Position numbers and translations under genes: made by a program. The notes under the pieces are model-generated. The model did not search any database. It was not told the DNA's origin and saw only the letters and a program-made list of their open reading frames with translations. Below, piece by piece: positions 7,742-11,524 of a DNA stretch of 11,524 nucleotides. The DNA is taken from positions 1-11,524 of the forward strand of contig JAGTVD010000129.1 in assembly GCA_018224505.1 (NCBI GenBank), in the 5' to 3' direction. This DNA comes from Desulfatitalea sp. (GTDB taxonomy: Bacteria > Desulfobacterota > Desulfobacteria > Desulfobacterales > Desulfosarcinaceae). Within the stretch, counting starts at the first letter, position 1. Each line of letters begins with the position of its first letter.

Positions 7742-8626
7742 CTAAAGATACTTGTTGCGCAGCGCGGCCAGCTGGCTCAGGTAGCGCTCGCGGTACATCA
7801 GCCCGCGCTGGTTGTTGATGTCGTAGAAAAGATACTCGAGGTGGGGGCGGATATCGATGCCGTAGGCATTGCGGCGCTGCTCGTTGGCCATGTCCAGGAT
7901 AAGCAGCGCATAGTAGTTGACCAGCATGCGCACTTTGCTGTCACGACGCAGCATATAACCACGGCCGCCCATGGTGTTGAGAAAATAGGCGGCATACTCG
8001 TATAGCGGTTCCAGTTTGGCCGGTTCGCCGTCTATGGGACGATTTTGGTCGCAAGCCGTCAACCCGGAGAAAAGCACAGCCATGGCCGGTTCCACCACCG
8101 CGGCTTCGTTGTCTATGATCGACTTGATCAATAATAGACGATCCTTGCCCAGGACGCGGTAGAAATGGGTGACATTGCGCAGCAGGCCATACAGGTTGTT
8201 CAGTTCCCCCACATTGGTGGGAGGGGTGGCGGCCAGCTTGGCGAAACTCTCTTCGAAGAGGATCTCGGCCCGCATATCCAGCCCCGCTTCGGTCACATAC
8301 CCCTTGCTGTCCAGGTATTGGAAAAAGGCCGCTATCTGGGTGTTGATGCGTCGGCAATCGGTCTGTTCCGGCTGGGTGGTTTCCGTGGGGCGGTCGGGAC
8401 CGAAGACGCCGGACAGATCAGTGGGAGCCGGTGAGGCATCCACCTGCCCGGCAAGTTCGTCGATGCGGGTTTCCAAGCGGGCCACGCGCAGCAGACACGC
8501 CTCTTTTTCGGCCTCCACAGCCACCCGCACAGCCTCGGTGTGCCACTTGTTGATCCAGTGGTAGCCGAGCAGCCCGATGCCCATCGCCGCAAACACAATC
8601 AGCAATATTTTGATTGTTTTGTCCAT
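7742..8626 (-). CDS. Hypothetical membrane-anchored protein with coiled coil and helical domain
   Basis: I do not recognise this family. From the ATG at 8626 it has 294 residues; a TTG at 8632 would add two, and neither start has a strong ribosome site. Residues 5-25 (IKILLIVFAAMGIGLLGYHWI) form one hydrophobic segment after MDKTIK, so the protein is probably held in the inner membrane with its bulk outside the cytoplasm. There is no lipobox. Residues 31-62 are charged and heptad-like (coiled coil likely), and 63-90 are rich in Pro, Thr and Asp (flexible linker). Residues 91-294 look like a compact, mostly helical domain with many Leu, Tyr and Asn. Cys91 and Cys192 could form a disulfide if the domain is periplasmic. 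The codon pattern and GC content match the neighbours, which supports a real gene. It faces the operon and is divergent from the aminopeptidase gene, so context gives no functional clue. Confidence 0.8.
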   Translation of the reverse strand: MDKTIKILLIVFAAMGIGLLGYHWINKWHTEAVRVAVEAEKEACLLRVARLETRIDELAGQVDASPAPTDLSGVFGPDRPTETTQPEQTDCRRINTQIAAFFQYLDSKGYVTEAGLDMRAEILFEESFAKLAATPPTNVGELNNLYGLLRNVTHFYRVLGKDRLLLIKSIIDNEAAVVEPAMAVLFSGLTACDQNRPIDGEPAKLEPLYEYAAYFLNTMGGRGYMLRRDSKVRMLVNYYALLILDMANEQRRNAYGIDIRPHLEYLFYDINNQRGLMYRERYLSQLAALRNKYL

Positions 8627-8794
8627 CGCCAATCAAACCGCTTTTCAGATGAGGGCCTTTTACGTTAATAAGTAACTCCAAGCATACTGCAGCCAACCGT
8701 GGTTTGCAAGGAGAACATCCGTCAGGAGAGCGGTTTTCAGTGGCCGCACGCATATGATTGAAGGTTTTTCGTTCCGGACAAACGGAGGTCAACC
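8627..8794. promoter_or_regulatory. Divergent promoter region (no confident -10/-35 assigned)
   Basis: This 168-nt gap separates the divergent hypothetical gene and the aminopeptidase gene, so it should carry a promoter for each. It is more A/T-rich than the coding DNA. A TATGAT at 8753-8758 (+ strand) could be a -10 box for the aminopeptidase gene, but there is no good -35 at 17 nt. TTAATA at 8665-8670 reads TATTAA on the - strand and could serve the other gene. AAACCGCT (8635-8642) and AGCGGTTT (8729-8736) are perfect 8-bp inverted copies, 86 nt apart. The boxes are guesses; only the presence of promoters is inferred with some confidence. Confidence 0.4.
8784..8789 (+). promoter_or_regulatory. 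Strong ribosome binding site of the aminopeptidase gene
   Basis: GGAGGT lies 5 nt before the ATG at 8795, an almost ideal match to the 16S rRNA tail at normal spacing. It fixes the start of the aminopeptidase gene. Confidence 0.85.
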
Positions 8795-11296
8795 ATGCCC
8801 GACATTCATCCTTTACGATACATCATCCATATCACCCCGGATATGGACCGCTTTGTCTTCAGCGGCCAGGTGACCATCCAGTTGCAGGCGGACAGGCCCA
8901 CGGCGGAAATTGTTCTCCATAGCCTGGATCTGGCCATTTGGCGCTGTCAACTCGCGCGCAACGATACCTGGACCGATCTGGCCTTTGGCGTGGATCCTAA
9001 ACGGGAGCGCCTTACCATCCATTTGTCGGAATCCTTGATCGGGCCGCTGACTGTGCGCATCGACTACCAGGGGATCATCAACGACACCATGGGGGGGTTC
9101 TACCGCAGCCAGGCAACCCATGGCGGGCACACCCATCGGCTGGCCGTGACACAATTTCAGGAGAGTTCGGCCCGCCAAGCCTTTCCCTGCATGGATCACC
9201 CCCTGTACAAAGCGATCTTCGAGGTGACGCTCACCGTGCCTGAGGCGTTGACAGTGCTGGCCAATACCCTGCCGCTGCGGGAAGAACCGGTGGCCCCGGA
9301 CCACAAGCGCGTTACCTTCCAGCCCAGCCCCCGGATGTCCACCTATTTGCTCTTTTTCGGCATTGGGCCCTTTGAACTGGCCGTCGACCCCGAGGATGCG
9401 CGGGTGCGCCTGGCGCACCTGCCCGGTCTGGGTCACACCACCGCCCTGGGCCTCACCTTCGGCCGCCAGGCGCTGCACTACTGCGAGGCCTACTACGATG
9501 TGCCCTACCCACTGCCCAAGATGGACCTGATTGCCATTCCGGACTTCGCTTTCGGCGCCATGGAGAATTGGGGGGCTATCACCTTCCGGGAAAATTTATT
9601 GCTCCATTTCCCCGAATTGACCTCCAAGGCCGGTGTGCAGCGCATTTGTGAAGTGATCGCCCATGAAATCGCCCACCAGTGGTTCGGCAACCTGGTCACG
9701 CCGGCCGACTGGAAGTATTTGTGGCTCAACGAAAGCTTCGCTACCTATTTCGGATATGGCGTGGTGGCCCACTACCATCCGCAGTGGGGTGTATGGGATC
9801 AGTTCCTGCTCACCGAAACCGCCACCGCCCTGACCCGGGACGGTTTGCGGGAAACATTCGCCATCGAGATTCCGGGTGGCGAACATGTGGTGATCAACAG
9901 CAGCACTGCGCCGATCATCTACAACAAAGGCGCCAGCATCCTGCGCATGATCCAGGGGGTTATCGGCCAGGAGGCTTACCAGGCCGGCGTACGCGGTTTC
10001 TTGCGTCAACATCAGTACGACTGCGCCGAAAGCCACCACCTGTGGGAGGCCTTCGAATCGGCCTCGGACCAACCCATCACAGCCATCATGCAAAGTTGGA
10101 TCGGCCAGCCGGGCCACCCGCTGATCACCGCCGCACGCCAGGGTGATCGCCTGACACTGCACCAGAAGCGATTCACCTACCTCGATGCACCCGCCGAGCA
10201 GTGTTGGACCGTTCCTGTGACCATGTGGCTCTGGGACGCCGACGGCAACCGGCGCCGGGAACAACTGCTGATGGAAACGGAACATGTCCGTTTCGATTTG
10301 CCGGCGGGCACCCGAAGCTACAAGATCAATTGCGACCAGGCCGGCTTTTATCGCGTGCGCTATGAAGAAGCGGACAATCTGGCCGTTCTGGGGGGCCATA
10401 TCCGCACACAGGCACTGGGACCCGAAGACCGTTGGGGTATTCAAAACGATCTCTATGCCCTGGTGCGCCATGGGCACATGGACTTGGACACCTATTTGAC
10501 CTATCTCGATTATTATGCCGGTGAAAAGGAATTCCTGCCCCTGGCCAGCATCGCCGGCCACCTGTTGCAAGCCATGCTGGTCGCGCCGCCGGATCGGCGA
10601 GGCGCCATTGCGGACCGCGGGCGGGGCCTGGTCGAAGCGGTGCTGGCGCGCATCGGCTTTGCACCGGATGCCGATGAGTCCCAGACCACGGCCATTTTGC
10701 GCGACCAACTGTTGTGGCAAGGCGCCTTGTGGGCTCATCCGCCCTCCGTTGCCTTCGGCACCGAACAGTTCGATCGCTTGGTAACAGGCCATGCGGTGCA
10801 TCCCGACATCGCCAAGGCGGTGATGCAGATCGCCGCGCGGACGCAGGGAGAATCGACCTTGGGATGGCTACAGGAACGGTTCGACCAAACCCCCAGCGAG
10901 CACGAGCGGATGAACATTCTCGGCGCCCTGGGCGCCTTCGAAGAGTGGTCCGTGAGCGAAGCGGCTCTGGATTTCTCCCTGACCCGGGTGCCGCCCCGCA
11001 ATCGCTTCATCCCCATTGTGGCCCTGGCCGCCAATCCGGCGGCCCAACCCCACTTGTGGGACTGGTACCAATCCCACCGCGAGCCCCTGGAACAGATGCA
11101 CCCCCTGCTTTATGAAAGGGTGATCACCGCCATCTTGCCGTATGGCGGACTCGATCGGGAAGCGGAGGTACGCCGGTTCGCCGAGGCGTACCTCCAGACC
11201 CATGCCCATTTGGGCGATGCGATGCGGCTGGCGCTGGAGAATCTGGAAATTAACGGGCGGATGCGGGCGGCGATGCGGGCGATGACGCAGGGATGA
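8795..11296 (+). CDS. M1 family zinc aminopeptidase (gluzincin; PepN/ERAP-type)
   Basis: The 833-residue enzyme should remove N-terminal residues from peptides. The N-terminal beta domain (about 1-190) is followed by the thermolysin-like catalytic domain. This carries the substrate-anchoring exopeptidase motif GAMENWG (254-260), the zinc site HEIAH (His290, Glu291, His294) with the third ligand Glu313 in NESFATYF exactly 18 residues later, and a likely catalytic Tyr376 (PIIYNKGAS). From about 505 a C-terminal region starts with the linker NCDQAGFYRVRYEE and continues as an ERAP1_C-like helical bundle. There is no signal peptide, so it is probably cytosolic and acts late in protein turnover. 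GAMENWG, rather than the GAMENKG I recall for E. coli PepN, and the ERAP-like tail place it nearer the ERAP/tricorn-factor branch. Such genes are often named pepN; I leave the symbol open. It is apparently a single-gene unit with its own ribosome site. Confidence 0.95.
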   Translation: MPDIHPLRYIIHITPDMDRFVFSGQVTIQLQADRPTAEIVLHSLDLAIWRCQLARNDTWTDLAFGVDPKRERLTIHLSESLIGPLTVRIDYQGIINDTMGGFYRSQATHGGHTHRLAVTQFQESSARQAFPCMDHPLYKAIFEVTLTVPEALTVLANTLPLREEPVAPDHKRVTFQPSPRMSTYLLFFGIGPFELAVDPEDARVRLAHLPGLGHTTALGLTFGRQALHYCEAYYDVPYPLPKMDLIAIPDFAFGAMENWGAITFRENLLLHFPELTSKAGVQRICEVIAHEIAHQWFGNLVTPADWKYLWLNESFATYFGYGVVAHYHPQWGVWDQFLLTETATALTRDGLRETFAIEIPGGEHVVINSSTAPIIYNKGASILRMIQGVIGQEAYQAGVRGFLRQHQYDCAESHHLWEAFESASDQPITAIMQSWIGQPGHPLITAARQGDRLTLHQKRFTYLDAPAEQCWTVPVTMWLWDADGNRRREQLLMETEHVRFDLPAGTRSYKINCDQAGFYRVRYEEADNLAVLGGHIRTQALGPEDRWGIQNDLYALVRHGHMDLDTYLTYLDYYAGEKEFLPLASIAGHLLQAMLVAPPDRRGAIADRGRGLVEAVLARIGFAPDADESQTTAILRDQLLWQGALWAHPPSVAFGTEQFDRLVTGHAVHPDIAKAVMQIAARTQGESTLGWLQERFDQTPSEHERMNILGALGAFEEWSVSEAALDFSLTRVPPRNRFIPIVALAANPAAQPHLWDWYQSHREPLEQMHPLLYERVITAILPYGGLDREAEVRRFAEAYLQTHAHLGDAMRLALENLEINGRMRAAMRAMTQG

Positions 11297-11396
11297 TCAG
11301 TGGGTTGTGGTGGGGATGGTTCTGCGTGTGCCGTGTTAAGTTTTAAGCAAAGGAATGCGGTCGATTGTCCGGGGTGGGTGGATGGTCATCCTTGCT

Positions 11397-11468
11397 GTGG
11401 GAGCTGCTTCCAGCCGCGACGGGTTGTCCGGTGTTTCGTGACAGCCCGTCGCGGCGGCGGGCGCTGCC
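11397..11468. repeat. REP-like inverted pair (BIME-like palindrome)
   Basis: The left unit begins GTGGGAGCTGCTTCCAGCC (from 11397), with a GTGG head and its own imperfect short hairpin (11403-11408 with 11412-11417, one mismatch). This is the layout of REP elements known from Pseudomonas and Xanthomonas relatives. The left arm 11413-11428 (GCCGCGACGGGTTGTC) pairs with 11440-11455 over 16 positions with one G-T pair and an 11-nt loop. The right unit, read on the - strand, repeats the core GCCGCGACGGG and ends near 11468. In RNA this would be a very stable hairpin on either strand. It lies about 100 nt after the aminopeptidase stop and could block 3' exonucleases or stop transcription, though no T-run follows. 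The REP identity is by resemblance; copies elsewhere in the genome are needed to confirm it. Confidence 0.65.
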
Positions 11469-11524
11469 AATAAAGGCAAGCAACGCCCGATGAATCAGGC
11501 ATGGATGGCGTTAAGGCAGCGGGC
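11459..11524. repeat. Overlapping weaker inverted repeats at the window edge
   Basis: Next to the REP-like palindrome, TGCC (11465-11468) can pair with GGCA (11475-11478) around AATAAA, extended across a bulge by GGGCG (11459-11463) with CGCCC (11484-11488). Alternatively CGCTGCC (11462-11468) is a perfect inverted match to GGCAGCG (11515-11521). The two foldings exclude each other. The array may continue past the window end. Confidence 0.35.

Noticed and set aside
9596..10801. A 401-codon - strand frame inside the aminopeptidase gene
   Set aside because: It covers the HEXXH region of a complete M1 enzyme and has no independent coding evidence.
11490..11524. Possible gene start, ATG at 11490 (MNQAWMALRQR)
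   Set aside because: Only 11 codons are visible, no ribosome site lies at normal spacing, and it falls in a repeat-rich stretch.

Overview
The window is GC-rich, gene-dense bacterial DNA with long reading frames, short gaps and several translational overlaps. It holds no rRNA, tRNA, CRISPR array or recognisable insertion sequence. The mix of a bacterial glycogen operon, a eukaryote-like branching enzyme and REP-like intergenic palindromes would fit a high-GC proteobacterial or Desulfobacterota-type (old deltaproteobacterial) genome. That placement is an inference; nothing here fixes the taxonomy.

Bases 1-7679 (+ strand) look like one transcription unit: glgP (alpha-glucan phosphorylase, 5' end outside the window), then glgA (glycogen synthase, GT5), glgB (branching enzyme, GH13) and an ABC-F ATPase. 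The gaps are 17 nt, about 5 nt (or a 4-nt overlap if a TTG start is used) and a 4-nt ATGA overlap. GlgA would extend alpha-1,4 chains from a sugar nucleotide, GlgB would add alpha-1,6 branches, and GlgP would release glucose-1-phosphate from chain ends. The glucose-1-phosphate adenylyltransferase (glgC) and a debranching enzyme are not in the window. The ABC-F protein is of the soluble, ribosome-associated type and has no obvious link to glycogen, although its start codon is coupled to the glgB stop.

Bases 7680-7741 separate the operon from a convergent gene and hold four imperfect copies of an 8-bp unit, with no clear terminator hairpin. The convergent gene (about 7742-8626, - strand) encodes an unrecognised membrane-anchored protein of about 294 residues.

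Bases 8627-8794 form a divergent promoter region. It leads on the + strand to a complete M1-family zinc aminopeptidase (8795-11296). Bases 11297-11524 contain no supported gene. They hold a strong inverted repeat (16-bp stem with one G-T pair) whose left arm matches the layout of REP elements, followed by weaker overlapping inverted repeats that reach the window edge.

The most interesting points are the close resemblance of GlgB to eukaryotic branching enzymes, the divergent GlgA beside it, the coupled ABC-F gene, the unknown anchored protein and the REP-like palindrome. I see no convincing defence, secretion or other wholly new system.
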